Shown: positions 25,984-34,678, numbered from the stretch's first letter. The stretch is 64,000 nucleotides of DNA from Candidatus Dormiibacterota bacterium (GCA_024280995.1 JAMXLM010000045.1:144264-208263); one strand, 5' to 3'. Made by a program: numbers and translations. The notes: generated by a model from the sequence alone, not told the origin.

Positions 25984-26558
25984 GCCTGTGACACCTGTGT
26001 TGGGCCGCCTGGGCGCACGATACCCGATTCGACGGCGTACTCAAATAGGGATTTTTGGAGCTGCTGGCGGGCCCGGTGCAGCCGCGACATGACCGTGCCG
26101 ATGGGCACCCCAAGGGCCTGCGCGGCGTCCTTGTAGGAAAAGCCTTCGACGTCGACCAGGAGCACAACCTCTCGATGGAGCGGTGGCAGCTTGTCGACGG
26201 CGGCCACGACCTCCGAGGCCGCGATCTTGTCCAGCACGTCGGACTCGGGTCTTGCGCCTTCGTCCCGGAGCTTCTCAAACAACACGAAGTCGCCGACGTC
26301 GTCGAGGCTCACGTCTTCCTTGCGCGCCCCCTTGAACCGGTCCCAGAAGAGGTTGCGCATGATGGCGAACAGCCAGGCCTTCATGTTCGTGCCCTGCTGG
26401 TAGCTGTGCTGGTAGCGCAGCGCCCTCAGGTAAGCCTCCTGGACCAGGTCCTGCGCGGCGTCCGGATCGTGCGTGAGCCGGAGCGCGCCCCTGTAGAGGG
26501 TGTCGAGGTGGGTCAGCGCCTCGTCCGCGAAGGCGGTTTCGGCGGCGGGTTCCGCCAT
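25980..26558 (-). CDS. ECF RNA polymerase sigma factor (SigH/SigR-like)
   Basis: The 192-residue protein has region 2 (DAAQDLVQEAYLRALRY, then NMKAWLFAIMRNLFWDRF) and region 4 (LPPLHREVVLLVDVEGFSYK, then ALGVPIGTVMSRLHRARQQL). With the zinc anti-sigma gene overlapping downstream, it resembles the SigR/SigH-RsrA redox-stress pair. It heads a nine-gene minus-strand operon with thiamine and t6A genes and is divergent from the molybdate operon. Confidence 0.92.
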   Translation of the reverse strand: MAEPAAETAFADEALTHLDTLYRGALRLTHDPDAAQDLVQEAYLRALRYQHSYQQGTNMKAWLFAIMRNLFWDRFKGARKEDVSLDDVGDFVLFEKLRDEGARPESDVLDKIAASEVVAAVDKLPPLHREVVLLVDVEGFSYKDAAQALGVPIGTVMSRLHRARQQLQKSLFEYAVESGIVRPGGPTQVSQA

Positions 26559-26641
26559 CAGTAGAGCCAGTTTAGGAGTACCTGCCTTTCACTCAAATGG
26601 AATGGGAGAGGGCAAGGGCGTATTCCGGCGCGGCCAATTCC

Positions 26642-26684
26642 TCGCAAATGCTATCTTTCGTCGCAAATGGCCGAGCATTTGCGA
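26642..26684 (+). promoter_or_regulatory. Operator: three copies of TCGCAAATG around -10 box and start codon
   Basis: TCGCAAATG occurs at 26642-26650 and 26661-26669 (overlapping the ATG), and inverted as CATTTGCGA at 26676-26684. A -10-like TATCTT (26652-26657) sits between the first two copies, 9 nt before the start, so the mRNA is probably leaderless. The encoded DNA-binding protein is the likely ligand (inference). Confidence 0.6.
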
Positions 26685-27056
26685 ATCTCTGACGCCGCTC
26701 GCCTTCTAGGGGTCAGCCCCGACACCGTGCGCCGGCTGGTCGACTCGGGCGCCGTGAATACGACCCGGACTAGGAGCGGCCGGCGCCAGATCGACCCCGC
26801 CGCGCTCGCCACCTACATGGCGGCGCAGCCCAGGTCGGTGGCGCCTCCGGTTGCGTCGGCGCGCAACCGCTTTGAAGGCATCGTCACCCGGGTCGTGAAG
26901 GACGGGGTGATGGCCCAGGTCGAGATGCAAGCCGGCCCGCATCACATCGTGTCGTTGATCTCGCGCGAGGCCGCGGACGAGCTCCAGCTGAAGCCCGGCG
27001 TGGTGGCGGTGGCGTCGGTCAAGGCGACCAACGTAGGCATCGAGCTGCCGCGATGA
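26667..27056 (+). CDS. HTH-TOBE molybdate-responsive regulator
   Basis: The 129-residue protein has an N-terminal excisionase/MerR-like helix-turn-helix (RISDAARLLGVSPDTVRRLV, about residues 5-24) and a C-terminal TOBE/Mop domain (about 63-129: NRFEGIVTRVVKDGVMAQVE, then VKATNVGIE), which binds molybdate or tungstate. It is first in the mod operon, and its stop overlaps modA as ATGA. Three 9-bp repeats over its own promoter suggest autoregulation by oxyanion level. Confidence 0.85.
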   Translation: MAEHLRISDAARLLGVSPDTVRRLVDSGAVNTTRTRSGRRQIDPAALATYMAAQPRSVAPPVASARNRFEGIVTRVVKDGVMAQVEMQAGPHHIVSLISREAADELQLKPGVVAVASVKATNVGIELPR

Positions 27057-27793
27057 AAAAGCTCGTACTCGCAGTGTTCATCGTGGCCGCCTGCGGCACC
27101 CAGCCGCTTGGAGCCGGCCCGACTCCAGTGAAAGTGTTCGCGGCCGCGTCGCTGACCGACGCGTTCAAGGCGCTCGGCATCGATTACGGGAGCCGCCATC
27201 CGTCGACCTACCCGACGTTCAACTTCGCCGGCACGCCGACGCTGCTCACGCAGCTCGAGCAAGGCGCGCAGGCCGACGTCTTCGCGTCCGCCGACACGGC
27301 CAACATGGACAAGCTGCAGTCCGACGGCCTTTCGAATGGACAGCCGAAGGTGTTCGCGCACAACCTGCTCGAGATCGTCGTCGCGCCCGGCAACCCGAAA
27401 GGCATCGCATCGCTGGCGGACCTCGCCAAGCCCGGCGTGATCTACATCTCCGCCGGACCGACCGTGCCCGCGGGCAAGTACGCGCTGCAGGCGCTTGCCA
27501 AAGCCGGTGTCAATCCGAAGCCGCGAAGCCTCGAGACCGACGTGAAATCGGTGATCAGCAAGATCGAGCTCGGCGAGGCCGACGCAGGAATCGTCTACGC
27601 GACTGACGTGACGGCAGCCGGCACGAAAGTGCAGGGCGTGGTCATTCCCGATACCGACAACGTCGTCGCGACCTACCCACTGGTGGAGGTGAAGGGAGCC
27701 AGGAACCCGTACGGCGCCGCGTCGTTCGTCGGCTTCGTGCTCTCGAGCGAAGGCCAGGCGACGCTGGCGAAGTACGGCTTCCAGCACGCGTGA
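27053..27793 (+). CDS. modA: Molybdate ABC transporter substrate-binding lipoprotein
   Basis: The 246-residue protein has a lipoprotein signal (KKLVLAVFIVAACGTQ, Cys near residue 15). Typical ModA motifs follow: VFAAASLTDAFKALG, FNFAGTPTLLTQLEQGAQAD and DAGIVYATDV. It captures molybdate (or tungstate) outside the membrane for ModB/C. It overlaps the regulator by 4 bp (ATGA) and modB by 4 bp (GTGA). Confidence 0.95.
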   Translation: MKKLVLAVFIVAACGTQPLGAGPTPVKVFAAASLTDAFKALGIDYGSRHPSTYPTFNFAGTPTLLTQLEQGAQADVFASADTANMDKLQSDGLSNGQPKVFAHNLLEIVVAPGNPKGIASLADLAKPGVIYISAGPTVPAGKYALQALAKAGVNPKPRSLETDVKSVISKIELGEADAGIVYATDVTAAGTKVQGVVIPDTDNVVATYPLVEVKGARNPYGAASFVGFVLSSEGQATLAKYGFQHA

Positions 27794-28572
27794 GGCGCGA
27801 ACGCGCCCCTCTATGGATCGGGGTCCTGGCCGCCATCGGGGCCGCCTTCTTCATCCTTCCGTTGATCGGACTCGTCGTCCGCACGCCGTGGGGTGACGCG
27901 CTCCAGTCGCTGACGTCGGCGGACACGCTCGACGCGCTTCGCCTTTCTCTCGTCGCATCGCTTTCAGCGACGGCCTTCGCCCTCGTTCTGGGTGTGCCGC
28001 TGGCGTGGGTCTACGCGCGGGTCGACTTTCCAGGCCGGAGCGTCGTCCGCGCGCTGACGACGCTGCCGATGGTGCTCCCACCCGTCGTCGGGGGCATCGC
28101 ATTGCTGCTGGCGTTTGGCCGGCGCGGCCTGGTGGGCTCGATGCTGGCTTCGTTCGGCGTGTCGCTGCCTTTCACGACCGCGGGTGTGGTGATGGCGGAG
28201 ACGTTCGTGGCGATGCCGTTTCTGGTCCTGACCGTGGAGGCCGGGCTCCGCTCGATGGACCGGCGGTACGAGGACGCCGCGCGCACGCTGGGTGCGGGGC
28301 GGTGGACCGTCTTCACGCGGGTCACGCTTCCCCTCATCGCGCCGTCGGTGGCGGCGGGCGCGGTGCTGTGCTGGGCTCGGGCGCTGGGCGAGTTCGGGGC
28401 GACCATCACATTCGCGGGCAATTTCCCGGGCGTCACCCAGACGATGCCGCTGGCGGTCTATCTGCTTCTGGAGACGAACCCGCAGGGCTCGTTCGTGCTG
28501 AGCCTGATCCTGCTGCTGGTGTCGCTGGTGGTGCTCGTCGGATTGCGCCATCGGTGGTTGGGGTCGGCGTGA
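27790..28572 (+). CDS. modB: Molybdate ABC transporter permease
   Basis: The 260-residue membrane permease has about six TM segments. The EAA-loop contact site for the ATPase is visible at MDRRYEDAARTLGAGRWTVF. The C-terminal ARALGEFGATITFAGNFPG is the ModB/CysT signature. GTG 27790 overlaps modA, and the stop overlaps the modC start as GTGA. Confidence 0.95.
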   Translation: MRRERAPLWIGVLAAIGAAFFILPLIGLVVRTPWGDALQSLTSADTLDALRLSLVASLSATAFALVLGVPLAWVYARVDFPGRSVVRALTTLPMVLPPVVGGIALLLAFGRRGLVGSMLASFGVSLPFTTAGVVMAETFVAMPFLVLTVEAGLRSMDRRYEDAARTLGAGRWTVFTRVTLPLIAPSVAAGAVLCWARALGEFGATITFAGNFPGVTQTMPLAVYLLLETNPQGSFVLSLILLLVSLVVLVGLRHRWLGSA

Positions 28573-29600
28573 GCCTTTCGGTCGAAGGTGCGCGCCTGTC
28601 GATGGGTTCGCTGCGGCTCGACATGTCGTTCGAGCTGGAAGACGGCGAGGTCGTAGCTTTGCTCGGGCCGAACGGAGCCGGAAAGACCACGCTGCTGCGG
28701 GCTATCGCGGGGCTGCTGGCTCTCGCCGGCGGCCGCGTCGTCCTGGACGGGCGGGTGCTCGAGGAGGCGGGCTCGCGGGTATACGTGCCCACCGAAGCGA
28801 GGTCTATCGGCTTCGTGTTCCAGGACTACCTCCTCTTCCCGCATATGAGCGTGGCGGACAACGTGGCGTTCGGAGTCCGGTCTCGTGCAGTTGCGCTTGA
28901 GTGGCTGGAGCGACTGGGGCTTTCTCGATACGCGGACGCTCGGCCTGGCACCCTTTCCGGAGGTGAGCGCCAGCGAGTGGCCCTGGCGCGTGCCCTTGCG
29001 CCCGGCCCGCGGGTGCTGCTGCTGGACGAACCCCTGGCAGCGCTCGATGTGTCCACCCGCGCCGGCGTGCGGCGCGACCTGAAGGCGCACCTGGCGGCGT
29101 TCCGCGGGGTGCGACTTCTGGTGACGCACGATCCCCTGGAGGCAGTGATGCTCGCGGACCGGCTGATCGTCATGGAGGAGGGTAGTCAGGTGCAGAGCGG
29201 CACGCCGGTCGAGGTCACCGAGCGCCCGCGGTCTCGCTACGTAGCGGACCTTGTGGGGGTGAACCTGGTGCGGGGCCGGGCCTCGGGCGGGGTGGTCGAT
29301 GTCGGCGGTGGCGCGTCCGTCGCGGCGGCCGGGGCGGATTCCGGGGACGTGTTCGCGGTCGTGCACCCGCGCGCGGTGTCGCTTCACCGGGCCAGGCCGG
29401 AGGGAAGCCCGCGAAACGTCTGGGAGGGGCACGCGATCGGGATCGAGATGCTGGGCGACCGGGCGCGGGTGCGGATCGAGGGGCGGGTGCCGATGGTGGC
29501 TGAGGTGACGCCTGGCGCGCTGGCCGAGCTGGGGTTGGTGGAAGGGTCGCCGGTGTGGGTGTCGTTCAAGGCGACAGACGTCGCGGTGTACCCGGCCTAG
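28569..29600 (+). CDS. modC: Molybdate ABC transporter ATP-binding protein
   Basis: The 343-residue ATPase has Walker A LLGPNGAGKTTLLRA, Q-loop FVFQDYLLFPH, signature LSGGERQRVALARAL, Walker B VLLLDEPLAALD and His switch LVTHDPLEAVM. The C-terminal third (about 255-343) contains a TOBE-like domain ending WVSFKATDVAVYP. It energises molybdate import. The start is GTG 28569, coupled to modB. Confidence 0.95.
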   Translation: MSLSVEGARLSMGSLRLDMSFELEDGEVVALLGPNGAGKTTLLRAIAGLLALAGGRVVLDGRVLEEAGSRVYVPTEARSIGFVFQDYLLFPHMSVADNVAFGVRSRAVALEWLERLGLSRYADARPGTLSGGERQRVALARALAPGPRVLLLDEPLAALDVSTRAGVRRDLKAHLAAFRGVRLLVTHDPLEAVMLADRLIVMEEGSQVQSGTPVEVTERPRSRYVADLVGVNLVRGRASGGVVDVGGGASVAAAGADSGDVFAVVHPRAVSLHRARPEGSPRNVWEGHAIGIEMLGDRARVRIEGRVPMVAEVTPGALAELGLVEGSPVWVSFKATDVAVYPA

Positions 29601-29624
29601 GCTTCGGGTCTGGTTGACGGCGTT

Positions 29625-29695
29625 TTCCGCACTTTTGGGCCCAAAGAGGCGGAATTCGGGCCTGGATTCCGCACTTTTGGGCCAAAACGGGCGGT
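29625..29695. terminator. Paired hairpins after modC
   Basis: Two related units, at 29625-29654 and 29667-29695, both begin TTCCGCACTTTTGGGCC, 42 bp apart. Each has a TTTGGGCC(C)AAA inner palindrome and a CCGC...GCGG outer stem. The first starts 25 nt after the modC stop. No T-tract follows. Confidence 0.55.
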
Positions 29696-29769
29696 TTCCG
29701 GCACCCGGGCGTCCAGGGACGGCATCGGTTATCCTGCCTGAGGCCCTAACACGGCCCACTTCCAGGGGA

Positions 29770-29807
29770 CCCCGCGGAATCAAGGCGAAGCCTCAGATTT
29801 CGTGGGG
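29770..29807 (+). promoter_or_regulatory. Structured 5' leader hairpin upstream of 164-residue secreted protein
   Basis: A 12-bp stem (CCCCGCGGAATC with GATTTCGTGGGG, two G-T wobbles) encloses a nested AGGC-GAA-GCCT hairpin. AAGGAGG follows within 4 nt. A -10-like TATCCT lies at 29730-29735. It could be an attenuator or a translation-control element; it matches no riboswitch I recognise. Confidence 0.4.
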
Positions 29808-29823
29808 ACTAAGGAGGCTACGA

Positions 29824-30318
29824 ATGATCTCGATTCGCAAGTTCGTCGTTGGAGCCGGGATGGCGGCGGGGATTTTCGGCCTCACCGCGTTTGCCATGCC
29901 GGTCCAGGCCAGGGAAGTTTCGAACACCCCGGTCACCACCGACCTCATGTTCACGCCATCGGCTGCGTGCACGGCCGCCATCAACGCCATCAAGTCGGCG
30001 GCAGCCGAAGACAGGTCCGAGGACCTCGCCGAGCGCAACATCGCGCGCACCGTCGGCGCCGATGCCGTCGACCGGACGGAAGATGCCGCCGAGCGCGCCA
30101 ACTTCATCGCCTTGTTCAAGGCCGCCCGCACGGCTTGCTTGCCGGCGGCGATCGGTACGCCGACGACGTTTGTGCCCAAGTCGTTCACGCCCTCGGCAAG
30201 CTGCACCGCCGCGGTGCAGGCGCTCAAAGCGGCCTGGATGCAGCACGTTTCTTTCCAGCAGCTCCAGGCGCTCGGCCAGGCGGCGCGGACGGCGTGCGGA
30301 TGGAGGTTCGGCCGCTAG
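29824..30318 (+). CDS. Small secreted protein with internal duplication (two Cys-pair repeats)
   Basis: The 164-residue protein starts at ATG 29824 with AAGGAGG 7 nt upstream. A signal peptide ends near residue 29 (GLTAFAMPVQA). The mature protein holds two related modules: FTPSAACTAAINAIKSAA...AARTACL (about 43-105) and FTPSASCTAAVQALKAAW...AARTACG (about 122-160). Each has two cysteines that may form a disulfide within a helical hairpin. I do not recognise the family. It is preceded by a strong leader hairpin and converges with alr (4-bp overlap of stops). Confidence 0.7.
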   Translation: MISIRKFVVGAGMAAGIFGLTAFAMPVQAREVSNTPVTTDLMFTPSAACTAAINAIKSAAAEDRSEDLAERNIARTVGADAVDRTEDAAERANFIALFKAARTACLPAAIGTPTTFVPKSFTPSASCTAAVQALKAAWMQHVSFQQLQALGQAARTACGWRFGR

Positions 30319-31391
30319 CTGCCGACGTAGCGGCGTTCCACGCGCGGGCCAATCGACGTGAGCACCTCGTAGGAGATGGTCCCCGACCACTCGGCGACCT
30401 CTTCCGCCGTGACCACCTGCTCGCCGTCGCGGCCGATCAGAGTGGCGACGTCGCCCACCCTGGCGCCGGGCACCTGCGTGACGTCGAGCGTGATCGCGTC
30501 CATGCTCACCATCCCGATCAGGGGCGCACGATGGCCCCGCACGAGGACATGCCCGCGGTTGGCCCGGGCGCGGTGGACGCCGTCGGCGTAGCCGATCGCG
30601 ACCGTCGCGACCACTGATGTTCGCGTGGCGGTCCAAAGAGCTCCGTAGCCCACTGTCGCTCCCTTCTCCACCGTCTTGAGGTGCGTTATCGCCGACCGCA
30701 GAGCCAGCGCGGGTCGGGTGCCCGGCCACTCGCAGCCGTAGATCGAGATCCCGCATCGCACGGCGTCGAGCCCGTAGCCCGGATGGTTCAGCGCGCCCGC
30801 CGAGTTGCACGCGTGGCGGATGCCAGGGCTGACCTCGAAGCGCGAAAGCGCGTCCAGGAACAGGTCCATCTGCCGGCGCGTCATCGCGTCGTCAGACTCG
30901 GCCTTCGCGAAGTGCGTCCACGTCCCGGCGAGACGCGTGCCTCGCCCCTCCGCGATCTGCAGCGCGAGCGCCGGCGCCTCCTCGGGCGTGCAACCGAAGC
31001 GGCCCATGCCCGTGTCGATCTTCAGGTGCACCGCGACTGGATCCTTCGAACCCGCCAGCGCGTCCGCCACCTCGCGGCTGGATACGCCGACCGCGCAGCC
31101 GGCCGCCGCGGTGGCGCCGGCCTGCGATGGAAGGATCCCGCCCATGACCAGGATCTGTTCCGGGTCGACGAGCCCGCGCAGCTGATCCGCCTCTTCCAGG
31201 GTGGCGACGGCAAGGCCGGTGGCGCCGCCCTCGAGCGCCGCGTGGGCGACCGGCACGGCGCTGTGGCCGTAGCCGCCCGCCTTCACGACCGCGAACAACC
31301 TCGTTCCCCGCGGAAGGTGACGGAGTATGCGGTCGCAGTTGGCGCTGATCGCCGCGCGGTCGACGTCGGCCCACCGTAAGGAGGACTTCAG
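30315..31391 (-). CDS. alr: Alanine racemase, CTG start
   Basis: The 358-residue PLP enzyme supplies D-alanine for peptidoglycan. The PLP lysine lies in FAVVKAGGYGHSA near residue 39. HACNSAGALNHPGYGLDAVR and RCGISIYGCEW are typical, and the catalytic Tyr is expected in VGYGALWTA. The conserved N-terminus (LRWADVDRAAISANCDRIL) requires a start before the first ATG/GTG/TTG. The only fitting codon is CTG 31391, which overlaps the upstream stop as CTGA. Confidence 0.95.
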   Translation of the reverse strand: MKSSLRWADVDRAAISANCDRILRHLPRGTRLFAVVKAGGYGHSAVPVAHAALEGGATGLAVATLEEADQLRGLVDPEQILVMGGILPSQAGATAAAGCAVGVSSREVADALAGSKDPVAVHLKIDTGMGRFGCTPEEAPALALQIAEGRGTRLAGTWTHFAKAESDDAMTRRQMDLFLDALSRFEVSPGIRHACNSAGALNHPGYGLDAVRCGISIYGCEWPGTRPALALRSAITHLKTVEKGATVGYGALWTATRTSVVATVAIGYADGVHRARANRGHVLVRGHRAPLIGMVSMDAITLDVTQVPGARVGDVATLIGRDGEQVVTAEEVAEWSGTISYEVLTSIGPRVERRYVGS

Positions 31392-32614
31392 AGGCCGCCG
31401 ATCCTGAGCACGTTCATGACCAGCGGGATCTCGGTCAGAAGATCGCCGGCCAGCAAGCCTGAATCGCCGATTCGAGCGGAGATCCGCCGGCCGGCCGCCG
31501 CGTGTACGTAAACACCCGTCACCGCCGCGGAGTACGGATCCGATCCCTGTGCGATCAGGCCGCCGATGATTCCCGAGAGCACGTCGCCAGTGCCTCCGGT
31601 GGCCAGCGCCGGGACCTCGTGCGGGTCTTCGCTGACTCGCCCGTCCGGGTGAGCGACCACCGTTCGCGCGCCCTTCAACACGATCACGGCCCCCCACTCC
31701 CTGGCGGCCCTCCGCGCGGCGGCCGGGCGATCGGCGTTGATCTGCTCCGCAGTCCTGCCCATCAGCCGCGCCATCTCTCCGGGGTGGGGCGTGAGTACAC
31801 GCGTCGGGCCGAGCTTGCCCCTGGAGCGCGGCGAATCAGAAAGCGCGTTGAGGCCGTCGGCGTCGATGACGAGGGGGCATGGCGCGTGCACCGCCAGGTC
31901 GACGGCGAGACGCCAGGTCGAGCGGTCGCGGCCGAGCCCAGGGCCGACGATCCCGACCTCGGCCGTCTCGAGCTGCCGCAGGACCGAGTCATACGCCGCA
32001 TGGCCGACAGCGCCAGGCGCGACCTCGGCCACCGGCGTCGCCATCACCTCTGTGCACTTGGCCGCGAGGATGGGATAGATCGACGATGCGACCAGAAGCC
32101 TCACGAGCCCGGCGCCTGTTCGTGCGGCGGCGGTCGAGGAGAGGTACGCCGCCCCGGTCAGTCCCATGCTTCCGGCCAGCACGACCGCGGTGCCGAACGT
32201 GCCTTTGTGCGCGTCCTTCGGCCGGTGGGGAATGACCACGGCGTCGGGGGCCGGCAACATCGTCGCGGCGTCGGCGATCTCGAGGTGGGCGGTGGCGACG
32301 GCCAGCCGGCTGTGGTGGGTGATGCTGACCTCGACCTGGGCGCCACGCGAGTCTCCCAGCAGTCGCGTCCGTGGCGCGCCGTTCGGGCCCGGCAAGACCT
32401 CGATCCTGCGCCTGGGGAAGCAGATCCCCGTCCCGTCGAAGCACTTGATGACCGCTTCCTTGGCCGCCCAGCGGCCGGCGAGGCGTTCGTCGTTGCCTGC
32501 GCAGTAGGCGATCTCGGACGCGGTGTAGACCTTGGCGAGGAACCCGGTGCCCGAGCGCCTTACGGCAAGGGCGATCCGGTCAACCGAGACGGCGTCGACG
32601 CCGATCCGCTGCAC
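31388..32614 (-). CDS. Bifunctional holo-ACP synthase / ADP-dependent NAD(P)H-hydrate dehydratase (AcpS-NnrD)
   Basis: A fused protein of about 408 residues. The N-terminal AcpS domain (about residues 1-110: IGVDAVSVDRI, RWAAKEAVIKCFDGTG) loads 4'-phosphopantetheine onto acyl carrier protein. The C-terminal NnrD/YjeF-C domain (about 130-405: HKGTFGTAVVLAGSMGLTGA, VLTPHPGEMARL, LATGGTGDVLSGIIGG) repairs hydrated NAD(P)H. I placed the start at GTG 32614, just before the AcpS strand; a GTG at 32719 would add a basic 35-residue leader that does not resemble AcpS. The usual NnrE epimerase domain is not part of this fusion. Confidence 0.85.
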   Translation of the reverse strand: MQRIGVDAVSVDRIALAVRRSGTGFLAKVYTASEIAYCAGNDERLAGRWAAKEAVIKCFDGTGICFPRRRIEVLPGPNGAPRTRLLGDSRGAQVEVSITHHSRLAVATAHLEIADAATMLPAPDAVVIPHRPKDAHKGTFGTAVVLAGSMGLTGAAYLSSTAAARTGAGLVRLLVASSIYPILAAKCTEVMATPVAEVAPGAVGHAAYDSVLRQLETAEVGIVGPGLGRDRSTWRLAVDLAVHAPCPLVIDADGLNALSDSPRSRGKLGPTRVLTPHPGEMARLMGRTAEQINADRPAAARRAAREWGAVIVLKGARTVVAHPDGRVSEDPHEVPALATGGTGDVLSGIIGGLIAQGSDPYSAAVTGVYVHAAAGRRISARIGDSGLLAGDLLTEIPLVMNVLRIGGL

Positions 32615-32740
32615 CGCATCATTGTGCAGCGCCTCCCGTCCGGCGCTCCGCGCCACCTGCGCGCCAAGCGCGGCAAGGACGGCGCGCCGAGCGCGCTTTC
32701 GACTTACTGAATACCCCACTGCGTGGTGAGGAAGTCTCGC

Positions 32741-34585
32741 CTACTCGACGGTGACGGACTTCGCGAGGTTTCGGGGCTGGTCGACGTTCTGTCCCAGCTT
32801 GACGGCCACGTGGTAGGCGAAAAGCTGGAGCATGACCGTGTCCAGGATCACCGACGAGACCTCCTCGACCGCCGGCATCACAAAGAGGTCGGTCGCGACG
32901 CCGTCCAGCGAGTGGTCGCCGTCGGTGACAAGTGCGATGACCGGCGCGTTGCGCGCCGCCATCTCGTGCACGTTGCTGACCATCTTGTCTTTGGTGGCGC
33001 TCGCCGTGCAGATCGCGACGACGGGAAACTGATCGTCGAGCAGCGCGATCGGCCCATGCTTGAGGAGGCCGCCCGAGGTGCCCTCGGCGTGCACGTAGGA
33101 GATCTCCTTCAGCTTCAGAGCGCCCTCCAGAGCGACGGGGAAACCGAGCCCGCGGCCGGCGTACATGAAGTCGCCGTACTTGCTGTACTTCTCGGCGAGC
33201 CCGCGTATCTCCTCGTCGCGCGCCAGGATGCCGCGGACCTGCTCGGGCAGCGCCCGAAGCGATTCCACGAGCTCCTGGCGGCGCTCGAGCGAAACCCTTC
33301 CGTTCACGGTCGCGAGGCGCAGGGCGAGGAGGTAGAGGCTGATCGTGTGGGCCAGGAGCGTCTTGGTCGACGCGACCCCTATCTCCGGACCGGAGTGCAG
33401 GTAGATGGCGCCGTCGGCATCGCGTGCGGCCGAGCTGGCGATCACGTTCGTCACCGCGACGCTCAGCGACCCGCGCTCTTTCGCCTGGTGAAGCGCGACC
33501 AGGGTGTCCGCGGTCTCGCCCGATTGCGTGATCACGACGTCGAGCGTGTCCTTGCCGACCGTCGGCCGGCGATAGCGGAACTCGGAGGCGTCCTCGGCCC
33601 TGGCCGGGATACCGGCCCAGTCCTCGATCACGTACTCGCCGATCATCGCGGCGTGCAGCGAGGTCCCCATGCCCAGAAGCAGGACGTCCTTGACGCTCTT
33701 GAGCTGCTCGTCGGACACGTCGAATTCGCGGAACGACACCGCCCCGTCGTCCGAGAGCCGGCCGCGCATCGCGTTGGCGACCGCCTCGTCCGACTCGTGG
33801 ATCTCCTTCAGCATGAAGTGCGGATAGCCGCCCTTCTGCGCCTGCGCGACGTCCCAGTCGACATGCACGATCTTCGATTTCACGGTCACGCCGTCGAGCG
33901 TCGAGACCTCTGGGCCGAGCGGGGTCACCGCCGCCACCTCGCCTTCGCCGAGCACGAGCACGCGCTTGGTGTAGGGGATGATCGCGGTGATGTCGGATGC
34001 GATGTAGTACTCGCTCTCGCCCAGGCCGACAACAAGCGGCGCGTTGAGTCGCGCGCCGACGAGAAGCTCTGGATCCTCGCTCGAGAACATCGCAAGCGCG
34101 TACGCGCCGTGGATGCGCTTGAGCGCGGCGCGGACCGCGGCGAGGAAGTCCCCTTTGTAGTACTTCTCGATGAGGTGCGGGACAACCTCCGTGTCGGTCT
34201 CGGACGGAAACTCATGGCCTTCGGCTTCGAGCTCCGCCTTGAGCTCGGCGAAGTTTTCGATGATGCCGTTGTGAACGACGAAGATCTTGCCCTTGCAGTC
34301 GGTGTGAGGATGGGCGTTGATGTAGGTCGGCTTGCCGTGCGTCGCCCAGCGCGTGTGCCCGATGCCGAGCTTGCCCGACGGCATGTTGGCCTCGAGCTTC
34401 TCGACCAACGTGTCGACCTTGGCCTCCGATTTGGTGACGCTGGTCCTGGTCGCGTGCCCCTGCCTTGGCTCCTCGAGCACCGCCACGCCGGCCGAGTCAT
34501 AACCTCGGTATTCGAGGCGTTTCAGGCTCTCCATGAGGATTGGCGTGGCCTCGCGGCCGCCCAGGTAGCCGATGATCCCGCACAT
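32741..34585 (-). CDS. glmS: Glutamine--fructose-6-phosphate aminotransferase (isomerizing)
   Basis: This full-length 614-residue GlmS makes glucosamine-6-phosphate from fructose-6-phosphate and glutamine, the first step toward UDP-GlcNAc and peptidoglycan. The glutaminase domain starts MCGIIGYLGG with catalytic Cys2. Two SIS domains follow (GMGTSLHAAMIGEYVIEDW, VITQSGETADTLVAL), and the C-terminus ends NVDQPRNLAKSVTVE, as in the family. AGAGG lies about 7 nt before ATG. It follows cdaA-cdaR as in many Gram-positive c-di-AMP loci, but no glmM is seen between them. Confidence 0.98.
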   Translation of the reverse strand: MCGIIGYLGGREATPILMESLKRLEYRGYDSAGVAVLEEPRQGHATRTSVTKSEAKVDTLVEKLEANMPSGKLGIGHTRWATHGKPTYINAHPHTDCKGKIFVVHNGIIENFAELKAELEAEGHEFPSETDTEVVPHLIEKYYKGDFLAAVRAALKRIHGAYALAMFSSEDPELLVGARLNAPLVVGLGESEYYIASDITAIIPYTKRVLVLGEGEVAAVTPLGPEVSTLDGVTVKSKIVHVDWDVAQAQKGGYPHFMLKEIHESDEAVANAMRGRLSDDGAVSFREFDVSDEQLKSVKDVLLLGMGTSLHAAMIGEYVIEDWAGIPARAEDASEFRYRRPTVGKDTLDVVITQSGETADTLVALHQAKERGSLSVAVTNVIASSAARDADGAIYLHSGPEIGVASTKTLLAHTISLYLLALRLATVNGRVSLERRQELVESLRALPEQVRGILARDEEIRGLAEKYSKYGDFMYAGRGLGFPVALEGALKLKEISYVHAEGTSGGLLKHGPIALLDDQFPVVAICTASATKDKMVSNVHEMAARNAPVIALVTDGDHSLDGVATDLFVMPAVEEVSSVILDTVMLQLFAYHVAVKLGQNVDQPRNLAKSVTVE

Positions 34586-34678
34586 CTCTTTACCTCTACT
34601 AGAACTCCTGGAACGGTTGTTTCGACTGGGGTGGAACGGCTGCGGAAGCGCTCAGGTTACTCCCCAGGACCCCTCCGA

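Noticed and set aside
28458..29783. 441-residue minus-strand frame opposite modC
   Set aside because: Antisense shadow of an intact ABC ATPase.
29700..29823. c-di-AMP (ydaO-type) riboswitch in the leader of the 29824 gene
   Set aside because: The leader is too short and the conserved core motifs are not present; only a single strong hairpin is seen.
29614..29823. N-terminal extension of the 164-residue secreted protein
   Set aside because: The extension translates the paired hairpins and leader; AAGGAGG and signal peptide fix the start at 29824.
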